Part shown: positions 20,534-30,709 of the stretch, piece after piece | Numbering within the stretch: position 1 is the first letter of the stretch | Layout of the letters: every line of letters starts with the position of its first letter | NCBI GenBank assembly: GCA_025331435.1 | Contig: JAIWNI010000141.1 | Coordinates: 1-59,121 of the forward strand | Origin: Choanephora cucurbitarum | Taxonomy: Eukaryota > Mucoromycota > Mucoromycetes > Mucorales > Choanephoraceae | Direction of reading: 5' to 3' | Length of the DNA stretch: 59,121 bases | Notes under the pieces: generated by a model | Databases searched by the model: none | The model's input: the letters and a program-made list of their open reading frames with translations, nothing else | What the model was told of the DNA's origin: nothing | Program-made: the position numbers and the translations under genes

Positions 20534-21240
20534 CTAGTCGTTGTTAGCAAAGTTGCTTCCATCACAGAAATGCAGGCCTGCTTCAGAAATTTGGAGTTGT
20601 TGGTAGATACGCATTAACGTGAAATGTTTTTGTTCAGGTATATCTGACTTGAACAAAAGAACTATGTTATCGATGACAGGTTTTGTTTGATTTTTGGCTG
20701 AAATAAGGCATATCACGAGAGATGTTTTTTTTCTGGTATCGTTTCTAATACTACTATCGAAATTTCTTGTTGTTGCCATTTTGATCGACTTTGCAAGCAT
20801 TATGTTGTTGTCTAAATCGTACGCGGCAATACCAACCAAGTCTGATAGGAGGCATCTTAAATATTATTACTCAAGATCAGTTAGCTGTGAAGGTTTGTTA
20901 AAGTACTTATCAACGTCTTTGATTACTAGCATATTTTTGTTGTAGTCAATCTTGTCTCTTTTTGCATAGCTAAGATATGCCTGACTGACAATTGTATTTT
21001 CCGCATCTTTGTAAACGTCTAATTTGGCATTTACTGAGTGTTTTAGCATTTGTATTCTTCTTTCTAATGTCTTGCAATTTATTTGCTGCAATTTTATAGC
21101 CTTCAAGAGTTCAATCAAATGGGAAAGGTAGTGTTGGTTTACTGTAAAAGGCTCGGGCTTCAAGTGATCCAAAAGAAAGACATGCCGTTGGTCTATTAGC
21201 TTGTCGAAATTAGCTATCTCTTCTTCATCAATATCACGCT
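20534..21240 (-). pseudogene. possible transposase remnant inside the CACTA element
   Basis: Two minus-strand open pieces: about 21240-20867 and 20839-20534. The first contains FTVNQHYLSHLIELLKAIKL followed by a segment with LERRIQMLK. This is similar in spacing to the Tnp2 gene's RINMHLLSHVGDYIRYFG and SMERSIGILKR region (7399-7510). Stop codons near 20865 separate it from the second piece (GIAAYDLDNNIMLAKSIKM). The resemblance is weak but fits the CACTA termini around it. Probably a dead, divergent transposase fragment. Confidence 0.4.
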
Positions 21241-21268
21241 AGGTTGCTATTCCACATATCCTTGAGAT

Positions 21269-21611
21269 TTGGCACAATGTACTGATTATTCTCTTGGTTG
21301 TTTCGGCTGGAAGAAGGTGAAGGACTTCTTTCGTAGCAAGACGTATCCACTTTGCCACCAAGAAGGTAAGAGGAATGCCATGCCTGTTTCAGTAGAGAAA
21401 GATGCAACTGATGAAGAGAGTGGCGAAAGCGATGAAAGTGATGAGAGCGCTGATGAAGCTGAAGATGAGGGACAGGCTGGCCCATCCAAGAGACAAAATG
21501 TAATGCATCTTGGAATTCGATATGTATAGAATACTATCTAAACTACAATCTTTTATTGATAGGATGATCCCTCTACTTCAAACAATTCTAAGCGAGGCAG
21601 AAAGAGACACT
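21269..21611 (+). CDS. doubtful small acidic ORF in the CACTA element
   Basis: An open stretch whose first part (GWKKVKDFFRSKTYPLC) is followed by an acidic Ser/Asp/Glu run (about 21400-21480). It may splice from about 21500 to 21564 (TTGATAG acceptor) into a short basic exon ending KRGRKRH. Composition bias alone could produce this. No family was recognised, and it could be a remnant of the element's second gene. Confidence 0.2.
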
Positions 21612-21969
21612 GTAAGTAAAATAGACTTATCTTTTTGACGTTTTGCTGATATACAACAGAATTTGAGATTGTTCTCATTAGTGTCTCTAACGCTCTATCT
21701 CAAAATCTCGCATTTTGCTTTTGCCATTCTATCTTTTTCTGTGAATAAAAGTGGTCTTACTGAAAACTACATTATGAATTAATACATCAATTCAAATATA
21801 TATAGCATGCAATGGAAACTAAAGCATACAATATGAGCATATTATGATCCAATAATAATAATAATAACAGGATACGAGTCAGTAATAAGAACCCGCGCTA
21901 GCCTAACGCTTGCTTTTCTTTTTCAGTGAAAACCGTTAATGCACCGTTAAATTTCAGTGAAAGCTGTAG

Positions 21970-21992
21970 TCACTGAAATTTTATTCGTAGTG
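21970..21992 (-). repeat. right terminal inverted repeat of CACTA element
   Basis: Plus strand ends ...TTATTCGTAGTG, so the reverse complement begins CACTACGAATAAAATTTCAG, matching 20185-20207 at 22 of 23 positions. An additional local hairpin (AAATTTCAGTG at 21946 with CACTGAAATTT at 21971) lies at this end. Confidence 0.85.
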
Positions 21993-22405
21993 TATACTTT
22001 AAAGATGTGTGGTACAAATCCAAAGCTCAATCACAATAATCAAATTCACAGAGCGCAGCGGAGGTCCTATCTTTATTGACCTTCCCTATGGTTCGGTAAG
22101 CTGTGCTTTATCACAAACTAGATGTCATTTAAAAATAAAGTGAAATTGCATAAAGTATATTAGAACTGCGGCACATCATAGAAAGCAGTCTACATAGTAG
22201 GCAATCGAATGCTTTGTTTTACTTGTAGGCCAATTCTGTCGACAGAGTTGACAGAAAAACTTGTTTAAATTTCAAATTAAGAAGTTAAATAGTTCCGAAT
22301 AAAAGTGTAAAGTAGGACACAATTATTTGTTCGTCTTCCCACCTTACTCATCTAACGATCTTCTTTTTTTTTTTTTCTTAACCCCATTCCACTCCTTATA
22401 ACTCG
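21993..22405. other. spacer and promoter of TMEM33-like gene
   Basis: AT-rich; a T-run at about 22363-22377 lies just before the start codon at 22406. Nothing else is recognised. Confidence 0.4.
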
Positions 22406-23323
22406 ATGAGCTACTTGACGTTTCCACTTTTAAAGGCAAGCACAATTCTTCTTTCTTTATTGTTCTGAAACAAACTCCAACTCTTGTATAGAATAGCAAG
22501 GACAATTCTATTGGTGGTTAGGACATATCTTTGTACTTTTCAATGGCCTAGTCTATTTCAGTTCTATCTTATCATTTCATACCAACCCTGCTTTCTATAA
22601 GCGTGCATTTGCTAGTGTATTTGTATCCTACAGTACAGTTCTCTATCATGTTATCAGTGTATGTTGCTTTAGAGGAAAATACAATCTGTTCTCATCAAAG
22701 ATAACATTAGACAAAGAATCCAACCTTCAAGATGTTGCTATCAAACCAGAATATGCACTATCTTATCATGGCTTTCTATTGGTATTCTAGTACACCTATA
22801 GCAGGTAAAAAAAAAAGTAAAAGTAAAAGAGTGAATTCTATTTGGCTGATGATTTCTCTCAAGTGACACTAGTTCCTTTCTTTCTTTCTTCATTAGTTCA
22901 TTGTATAGCTTACATTCAATCAGAGTTGATCTCTCGATTGCCTGATACCTCTTTTTTAGCAAAAGATCAACTAAGCAGCTATCTACAACAATGGATTCAG
23001 AGACACTATAGATCAGTAAAGCAGTGGATTGCTTATACTGAAGTTGTATTTATTCCAACCTATTTAATCATACATGTCATCTTGTAAGTGATCCGGCATG
23101 TAGTGTAGGATATATCTAATTCTGTTATTTTAGATGGCGTGTTTCTATCTTGGCCTTGATTGTCTATAGTTATTTCCTTCAGTCACGATACACTCAATCA
23201 ACAGAGATTCAGACTACTGTTCATCAGACTGTTGATTATCTGGACAGTAGACTGTTAAACAAACAACAACCCGCACTAATCACCAATGTCTATTCAGCCA
23301 TCAAACAGCTTGTTGTGTTGTAA
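22406..23323 (+). CDS. TMEM33/Pom33-family membrane protein, 5 exons
   Basis: Exons 22406-22435, 22497-22658, 22711-22804, 22864-23083 and 23134-23323 join in phase to 231 aa. The family (yeast Pom33/Per33, animal TMEM33) sits in the ER and nuclear-pore membrane and shapes tubular ER. Seen here: a first helix after FYWWLGHIFVLFNGLVY, SYSTVLYHVIS, the NMHYLIMAFYWYSS helix, TLVPFFLSSLVHCIAYIQSE, and a last helix pair ending before a short hydrophilic tail. The first intron must be GC-AG (AAG|GCAAGC ... AATAG|CAA) for the ATG exon to join in frame; the other introns are GT-AG. The next gene begins 75 bases downstream on the same strand. Confidence 0.8.
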
Positions 23324-23398
23324 TCTTATATTTATTTAAAATAAAGGGAATTCGTACCTCTTTTTTTTTCGCCTATTCAACCTTCTTTTGAAAAAGAA

Positions 23399-23827
23399 AT
23401 GTACACTATAAGACAACTGAAATGGGAAGAAACTACTGACACAAGTATTTCAGAGTTATATAAACTACTGAGTCAACTTTCATCATCAGTCACTAAAGTA
23501 GCCATTGGTGAAGCCATTGGTTCTGAACAGAATCACATTCTGATTGCCACAACAACCGATGGCGAACTGGTAGGCACTGCCACGATGGCCTACCTTCGTT
23601 GTCTAACAGGTACACGTGTTCATATTGAAGATGTTGTGGTCGACCAAGCCCATCGTGGAAAGGGTATAGCCACTCAACTGTTGACAGAAATCATTCAGCG
23701 TGCGAAAGAATTGAAGGCTAAAAGTATAGACCTGACCAGTCGTCCTGACAAAATAGCAGCCAATCAACTCTATCGAAAGCTAGGCTTTGTCCAACGCGAA
23801 ACCAATGTATACCGATACCAACAGTAA
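23399..23827 (+). CDS. GNAT-family N-acetyltransferase
   Basis: Intronless frame of 142 aa, a single GNAT domain. The acetyl-CoA binding motif A is VHIEDVVVDQAHRGKGIATQ (about residues 79-98) with the R-G-x-G-x-A loop. Motif B is the AANQLYRKLGFVQRE segment, where Tyr is the usual proton donor. The substrate is not deducible: the short length resembles glucosamine-6-phosphate or general small-molecule acetyltransferases. The gene starts only 75 bases after the TMEM33-like stop codon, so its promoter is very short or overlaps that gene. Confidence 0.9.
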   Translation: MYTIRQLKWEETTDTSISELYKLLSQLSSSVTKVAIGEAIGSEQNHILIATTTDGELVGTATMAYLRCLTGTRVHIEDVVVDQAHRGKGIATQLLTEIIQRAKELKAKSIDLTSRPDKIAANQLYRKLGFVQRETNVYRYQQ

Positions 23828-23979
23828 CATCAGATGATCCTTTTCCCCACACTTTTTTTTAAGTGAAAATAATGCGCATAAAACTATATCCATGCCTTTT
23901 TTTTTCTGGTTATAAATACATAAGCTTTACTCTCTCTCTCTCTCTCTTATTTTATCTTTATTCTTCTCTTTATACCACT

Positions 23980-26389
23980 ATGACTGTTCGATTTGTAGAT
24001 CCACAAACAGAAGGACAAACCTTTCAATTTCAAAGCCAATTGCCCAAGCTACCTATTCCGAAGCTTGAGGATACTGCTAGACGTTATCTTGATGCACTCA
24101 AACCCTTACAGGCAAGTGTAAAATCTTCGTAAAATCATCAATGATCATTGACACTGTCTTAATTTAGTCAAATGAAGATCATGAAAGAACAAAAAGTGCA
24201 GTCCAAGAGTTTTTAGAAAAAGATGGTCCCACTCTTCAAGAAAAGCTTCAGACGTATGCCTCTGACAAATCCTCTTACATTGAAGAATTCTGGTACGACT
24301 CGTATCTCCATTACACAGACCCTGTTGTATTGAACCTGAACCCATTCTTCTTGCTGGAAGATGATATCTCTCCTCTTCGCAATGACCAAGTCCAACGTGC
24401 TTCTTCTTTGATCTTTTCCACATTGACCTTTGTTCATGCCCTCAAGACAAAAAACCTAGAACCCGATGTCTTTCGTGGTACACCTCTCTGTATGTCTCAA
24501 TTCAGTCGACTGTTTGGTACAGCGCGTGTGCCTACTGAAAATGGATGTTATATTGCCCCCAATGATGATGTAGTGGGCCGTCATATTGTGGTGATGTCTC
24601 ACTCTCAATTCTACTACTTTGAAGTGTTTGATGAATCAGGTGATTTTGTGTTGAATGAAAAGGAGATTGCTGCCAACCTCAAGGCCATCCTGCGCGATGC
24701 CGCTCAGACACCTGTACAAGAGATTGCTAAGCGCTCTGTAGGTATCTTAACGACTGAAAACCGCCGAAACTGGGCCAAACTACGATCTCAACTCAAAAGT
24801 GATCCTCAGAATCGACAGTCTCTAAAAGTAGTGGATGGTGCTTTATTTATTGTCTGTTTGGATCATGTGAGCCCAACATCCACCGAAGATTTGAGTTACA
24901 ACATGCTGTGTGGTACTTATAATCTGGAACAAGGGATGCAGGTAGGTACCTGTACTAATCGTTGGTATGATAAACTTCAGGTAAGAACAGACAAAAAGCA
25001 TGGTAGGATAGTTATCTCACTATGATATAGATCATTGTCTGTCAAAATGGAAGTGCTGGTATCAATTTCGAGCATACAGGTAAAACTAGACAGACTGAGG
25101 TTATCACTTATGGGACTCACCTAATTTTTTTTTAAAAGGTGTGGATGGACATACTGTATTACGTTTTGTGTCCGATATCTATACAGATACCATTCTGCGT
25201 TTCGCCAAGACAATCAACAGCCAAACACAATCTATTTTTCATAACTACCGTCAGCGTAGAGTAAGTGAAGGTGGTACTGTAATCAGAGATCGAGCTGGCT
25301 CTGCTGGTCAATCCAATGGCTACTTTGATCACAATCCTCGTAAGATTGAATGGAACATGGATGATGAACTGGAACTCGGTATTCGTTTTGCAGAGACACG
25401 ATTGAGTGATTTGATCTTACAGAATGAAGTCAAAGTACTTGAGTTCTATGATTATGGTAAAAACTTCATTACCGACATGAAGATGAGTCCTGATGCCTTT
25501 GTCCAGGTAAGTCCTTCCATTTAGCTCATATTCAACCGATGCTTACATATAAAGTCAGATGGCCATTCAAGCTGCTTATTATGGACTATACGGTAAATGT
25601 GAATCCACTTATGAACCTGCTATGACCAAGACCTTTTTACATGGTCGAACAGAAGCCATTCGCTCTGTTACTTCGGATTCTCGCACTTTTGTCGAAACAT
25701 ATTACTCAGATAAGGCAACAGCTCAACAAAAACTAGATAGTCTCCGTACCGCCCTCAAGACACACACCAACATCACACGCGACTGCTCAAAGGGACAAGG
25801 TCAAGACAGACATCTGTATGCATTAGAATGTGTCTGGGAACGACTTTACAAGAACGAAAAGAAGCCTCAGATCTTTACTGACGGAGGCTGGAAGACACTC
25901 AGTAGCTCCATCATCAGTACCTCTAACTGTGGTAATCCTGCTTTGAGATTGTTTGGTTTTGGTCCTGTTGTCTCGAATGGCTTTGGTATTGGTTATATCA
26001 TTAAAGAGGATCGTCTCTCTGTAAGTTTCATAGACAACACTTAAACATCAAATAACTAAACCCTGTCTCAGTTGGTAGCCTCTTCAAAGCATCGTCAAAC
26101 AGAACGCTTTTTACAAACATTGAATAAATACCTGTTGGAAGTCAAGACGATGTTGTTGAAAGAAAAGTACCCTGGAGGTATCTCTCAACGACAACGTATC
26201 TTGGCTCTTGAAGAACAACAGCAACAACTGGCTGATGGCTATAGTTACTTCGATAATGGATATGAAGCTGCTTTGAACAGTCAAGCTTCTCATCAAGACA
26301 ACATTGTTGGCTCTCCTCCTTCTCCTACTGGTACTGTCAATCGAAAAGTTGGAAAACGTCTGTTGATTCGTGAAAATGATGATGAATAA
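23980..26389 (+). CDS. carnitine O-acetyltransferase (choline/carnitine acyltransferase family)
   Basis: Exons 23980-24111, 24168-24980, 25031-25079, 25139-25506, 25559-26020 and 26072-26389 give 713 aa. The enzyme moves acetyl groups between CoA and carnitine for transport between compartments during growth on acetate or fatty acids. Seen: the N-terminal PKLPIPKLEDTARRYLDALKP signature; FRGTPLCMSQFSRLFGTARV; the catalytic His near residue 330 in INFEHTGVDGH; and the C-terminal FGFGPVVSNGFGIGYII. No mitochondrial presequence and no C-terminal peroxisomal SKL-type signal (it ends ENDDE), so a cytosolic YAT2/FacC-like enzyme is more likely than CAT2. The first intron is best read as GC-AG (CAG|GCAAGT ... 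TTTAG|TCA); using the nearby GT instead would create a stop. Confidence 0.95.
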
Positions 26390-26433
26390 AGAACATGATT
26401 TTTATTTATAATATAAAAAAAAGAAAAGGTTTC

Positions 26434-26716
26434 TTATGGGTCTGATCCATGGTCTTCTTCATTTGTTGAATCTAGTACTTCTTCACAGTGCTCAAGCTTT
26501 CTTTCTAAGCGAGAGTTATAATCTGATTTCTCGTCAGAATCATATGCCCTCAGTAATTGTCTGCAGCTATTGGCATTTCTTTTTAAAGGTACAGCTAAGC
26601 AATCAAAGGGTGAGTTGATGACAAGTAAGAAAAAAAAAAGAGCAAATCCGGCTAGGTGACATACCTGCAACAAGAGAAGATACAGTCAACAAAAAAGCCA
26701 ATACAGAGAGCCTCAT
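26434..26716 (-). CDS. small secreted protein (about 70 aa), two exons
   Basis: Exons 26716-26665 and 26594-26434 join in phase. The first exon encodes a signal peptide (MRLSVLAFLLTVSSLVA) with an Ala-rich cleavage region at the junction. The mature part is short, charged and has two Cys (SCRQ, HCEE) that could form one disulfide. A dibasic LKR site follows the signal peptide, so Kex2-type trimming is possible. No known family was recognised. It is convergent with the carnitine acetyltransferase gene, whose stop lies 44 bases away. It could be an effector-like or cell-wall peptide; function unknown. Confidence 0.6.
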
Positions 26717-28855
26717 GAGAATACAGTTAAGAGAGAATGGGTTATGCATGCTTTTCTATCGAGGCACTTATATTTATACTGATGACTTCTTTTTAATATC
26801 AGGTCAGAAGTATTAATTTTATCGTTTGATTATACTAGAACTCCTTTATTATGCTTCTCCTCTTCTCCCTTTGTTCTATTTGATCAATCAAACTTTTTTT
26901 TCGTGTCAGACAATTCAACTTAAGATAAGCTTTTGCTTTCCTGTTAGAAATGGCTAAATAATCTCAATAAGATCATCAAATTAGAACAAAAAAAAGTACT
27001 AAGAAAAGTATCGCACCTTCTTTGCTTACTGTGATTATTGAATACGAGGCTATGTATTTCAAAGAAAAGTCAATAGAGTAGTTGATTAAATTGAGACGAG
27101 CAATCTTCTGTGGCATAGACTTATTTAGAGCATAACCTAGTCATTTGATCAAAAGCTATAAGCTTCAGATAGAGGTATACTCTAATTAAGTCACTACTTT
27201 ATATTCGGCGTATATGTAGGTGGAATAAGAGTATACATATGTCTGCATGATTGTAATTTGAGCTTAAATCTGATTAACTTGGCTTATCTTACGGCAAATA
27301 GTCCCTCTAACGCTTGCATTGGTTACTCATTGACAGGCTTTCCTGTGCTATTGACAACATAGTATTCAATATCAATTGCAATGAAGATTATGAGCTTCTT
27401 TAGTAGAAAAAAAATCTTATGTATTGTCTCTTGCTAATTACCTATTGGACATCACCCACATTACTGTAATGTCTGGTTACAAGGCCACTGATGCAACTGC
27501 AATTACAAAGAACATCATCCATGCAACTAAAAAACAATTTAACAACAATCAACTACATATAGCAGTAATAAAGAAAATCAACGAAGCTGCTACTACAGTA
27601 CAGATATTGGCAATCTAAATCAGCCGCTACTTGAACCTTAAATCTTATTTGTATAAACGCTGATGTCCTGTAGAGCTCAGCTCAAAACTGGAGCTGTCTA
27701 TCTTCGAAAGTATAAGAGGAAATCTCTAAGCTGATTCTAAACTCTATATCGAAATAAATTGCCTAGAGCAATGTATGATATAGAATCGGGAAGCGAAATG
27801 CTTCAATAAGAGAGTAGCATCTGAATAAATCTACATGTAACAAGCCTTAGAATAGTTTCCATTTCATTGACATTGAAGGAGCATTAGGCAAAGATCAATT
27901 GGATAGAGCGAGTTTATGAACCTATTTTCAAGCTTATTTCGATTCTATCATACTGCGCTGAAAAATCCGTTAAACTTAATTGAAAAGAAAATGACTCGGC
28001 AACTTCTTATTGGTGTAGATTCGGCTAGGAACTAGACTATCTTTTAAATTTTAAATATCATTAAAAAATTTTTTTTCTCTTCTTTTTTCCCTTACACCTT
28101 TGTTTGAATATCTTTCTTACATTGGGGTCAGATGGATCATCTCGTTATAGAAGGCTTAATCTTTTCAGGTCACCTTCGACTCTTGAATAACAGATGCATT
28201 CAACGTAGTATAACAGAAGGCACATCGCGTTATAGAAACTGGGCTGAAGGGCGCTATCAGTCGATAGAGATAAGACCCGCAGAACTGCTTTCGGATTAGA
28301 ATGACAGATGACACTTCTTCTTTTGGTTGCTTTCGCATGTAATACCACCCTGATGTTCTCCATATAATTAGAGGGTCGCGTTTGCTGCTTAAGTTCATCT
28401 GAAGTTATTGTACCTCGATAGCTCGGATGGAAGCCAAAAATGCTACAAAACGTATTGCTTTTGATGAACTTATCTTCTTGCTTTTCTTGAATAAAGGTAC
28501 TTTGTACCTTGCTTGAATTGTGAATGGGGATTTGTCTTCCATTGCTACCTTCGCTCGTTGAACGAAAACTCTGGCAACGGAGAGAATACTTTGACACAAA
28601 ATGAAACAGACACAGTGAACACTTAGTGAAAAGGATAACCTGTCTGACAATACCTTCGTGCTTTCTGCTGCTTATCGAACGGGTTTCATATACCTCTTTA
28701 GGTCTGACGGGAACACACAACAGATATGCAAGTACAATGACGGTTCATTTGCTTCGCATAAGAAACGAATAGACTGGATGACATGGAATTGACTATGATC
28801 AATCAGCTCTATAATTCTCCAAGATGAGGTCCTTCATATACTTGTCTCTGGAAAG
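26717..28855. other. AT-rich stretch without supported genes
   Basis: Contains the promoter side of the small secreted gene. Open frames at 27424-27618 (+) and several overlapping frames at 28145-28720 (-) have no recognisable motifs. The latter are open in more than one frame, and may include a decayed coding fragment, but none is supportable as a gene. Confidence 0.45.
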
Positions 28856-29146
28856 TTGCATGCACATGTAGATACACTTTTCTCTTCTTCAGTAAGAAAG
28901 AAAGGGCGTATAAAGCATAATCATGTAAAGAAATCTCCATTGAGTGGGATAACGATGCTTCTATTGGAAAAATTTAGCAAATTGATGCTCAAATTAATAG
29001 TTGGCAAAACGCAGCAGATTGATGCTGGAAATAAGCAGATTGATGCTGGAAATAAGCAGATTGATGCTGGAAATAAGCAGATTGATGCTGGACATAAGCA
29101 GATTGATGCTGGAAATAAGCAGATGGGATACATCTTGAAAAAATGA
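28856..29146 (+). CDS. doubtful ORF carrying a heptapeptide tandem repeat
   Basis: A 96-codon frame ends in five KQIDAGN-type heptapeptides encoded by a 21-bp minisatellite. The N-terminal 50 residues show no family. Because 21 is divisible by three, the frame stays open by construction, so openness alone is weak evidence. The minus strand is also open across the repeat. The repeat is more secure than the gene. Confidence 0.2.
   Translation: MHAHVDTLFSSSVRKKGRIKHNHVKKSPLSGITMLLLEKFSKLMLKLIVGKTQQIDAGNKQIDAGNKQIDAGNKQIDAGHKQIDAGNKQMGYILKK
29014..29118 (+). repeat. 21-bp minisatellite, five copies
   Basis: The unit CAGATTGATGCTGGAAATAA plus G repeats five times head to tail. One unit differs (GGACAT for GGAAAT, about 29088-29093). 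A decayed extra unit (CAAATTGATGCTCAAATTAA) lies 36 bases upstream, at 28978. A second small direct repeat (TTTGGGATCTG, about 29270 and 29298) follows downstream. Confidence 0.95.
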
Positions 29147-29590
29147 ATAGGTTATATTCGGATATATGGTTGGCCTCCTTCCATCGTACTAAAGTCTTTA
29201 CAGGCTTGGAAATAGTACAGCTTTGATCCTAGCGATTATAAGCAAATAGTGGGTTCTAAGGGTACATCATTTGGGATCTGAGGGATAAAACTATTTGGGA
29301 TCTGGGGGAGAAAATGATTTGGCAAAGAAATCTTTTTTTTTCTACATTGCTTCATACATTATGATGAACTAATACATGATTTACAATAACTTTGATCTTT
29401 GTAAAGAAAGTATTATTCTGACTGTATGATCGCTTTTCTATATATTTGTCTTAAGAAAATAAAGCTTTATTCTCTCTTTTTCGCTACAAGAATGTCTGGT
29501 CTTCTTTAAATGTGTTGTTTATACAAATGCTGTCTTAAGCTTGAAAAGTAAAGGATTTTGTGATAGAATGAGGAAACAAAAGGACATTCA
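29147..29590. other. spacer between the minisatellite and the orphan gene
   Basis: AT-rich; two copies of a TTTGGGATCTG(A/G)GGG phrase at about 29270-29310; otherwise nothing recognised. Confidence 0.4.
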
Positions 29591-30384
29591 TCATTTTAAG
29601 GTATAGACCTCTTCCAAATTTGCTGAAGGTGTCTTTGCATCAATGCAGACGTGTTTGTTACTCTTAGCATCAACCTTTGCAATCCCAAGAGTATAGATAA
29701 AAGCCAAGGTAGCTACTTTGAGGTCAAAGACAATCCTCTTTGTCCGCCTATCTGTCCGTCCCAAAATATTTAATAGCCTTTTTGCATGTGCTGTCATGTG
29801 CATCTTGTCAACTAAATGTACATCTGTACCAAAGAACTGTTGGAGTTTTGGGTGAGAACGCAAATAGTTGAGGCTTTGATATGTGTAGGGCGAAGTGATA
29901 TATAAGCAGACATACAGAATTTCTGTCAAGGAACAATGAACACCATCTGTAACGGGTGTCAGTTGTTGACGGTAAAACGTGCGATGAATGGTAAACATTA
30001 GGTGCTTGAAAGAGGATAAAGGCTCATCAAAGCTGCCTGCGATTGTATCTGCTTTACGCTTGATCCTTTGAGTTTGACTCCCGGCTTAGATGTATTTTCT
30101 TTAGCAACAGTAGTTTAAATGATATATATTTCTTGCTTACCTATTCTCTTGTGCCTTTTCAGGGCTTCTTTTAAATGATAGAGACTTTTCACGAGACTGT
30201 TTGATACTCGTATTTTACATAGACTGTCACAGACAAGCTTTAAGAGCTTACTTTGTACTTGTAGACTGCGAAGGTCTGAAAATTCAGACGCATGATGTTG
30301 TAGTAAATGAACTCTCATTTCTTCTACACTTGAAAGTTCTTCTAACTCCAACTCATATTTTTTGCAGAGAATACATATAAACAT
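29591..30384 (-). CDS. orphan two-exon protein with Cys/His motif
   Basis: Exons 30384-30141 and 30084-29591 join through a GT-AG intron of 56 nt to 245 aa. The phase is conserved across the junction, which supports a real gene. I do not recognise a family. The N-terminus has CILC followed about 18 residues later by HLLQHH, a possible zinc-binding pair with wider spacing than a classical C2H2 finger. The rest is helical and Lys/Arg-rich (LLNILGRTDRRTKRIVFD). An upstream exon is possible because the frame is open before the first ATG. Could be a lineage-specific gene or an old transposon gene. Confidence 0.45.
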
Positions 30385-30396
30385 GACTGGCAACAA

Positions 30397-30709
30397 AGCT
30401 ATATCGATCGTAAGTTGCTTTGAACTATTCAGAAAAAGTAACTAATTGAGTGAAAAGGAGGAGAAAGAAAAAAGCTGAACTCGATACTAAGGGAAAGCAA
30501 TGAAATACTATCCGCTATATCATTCCCTGGATAAATTGTAAGGAACATGGACGACAATTCTACGAAGCCTATTTTATCATTTGTTAGATTGTAAGCAGGC
30601 ATGGTGGGAAGAATCCAAGATTTAATTAGAGAGTATGATACATAATATAAACAGAAAAGGGGGGAGGGGAATGATTTATAAAGAGAGTGTGTATGATAGA
30701 AAAAACTCG
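30397..30709. other. spacer between orphan gene and kelch gene
   Basis: AT- and purine-rich 313 bases; presumably holds the promoter of the orphan gene and the 3' end of the kelch gene. Nothing else recognised. Confidence 0.4.

Larger units (their letters stand above)
20185..21992. mobile_element. CACTA/EnSpm-type DNA transposon, decayed, 1.8 kb
   Basis: The ends are inverted repeats of 23 bp (20185-20207 and 21970-21992) that differ at one position and begin with the diagnostic CACTA. Just inside both ends the motif TTCAGTGAA recurs (20200 and 20211 left; 21926 and 21950 right), resembling the subterminal repeats of CACTA elements. The identity continues outward as ATA|CACTA on the left and TAGTG|TAT on the right, so a clear 3-bp target duplication is not evident. 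The interior holds a degraded minus-strand frame with weak resemblance to the end of Tnp2-type transposases (20534-21240). Confidence 0.75.

Noticed and set aside
27424..27618. 64-codon plus-strand frame
   Set aside because: No family features and isolated in AT-rich DNA.
28145..28720. Overlapping minus-strand frames up to 191 codons
   Set aside because: Open in several frames at once, no recognisable family; perhaps a decayed fragment but not supportable.
29014..29118. CRISPR-like array
   Set aside because: The repeats are contiguous without unique spacers and the genome is eukaryotic; it is a minisatellite.
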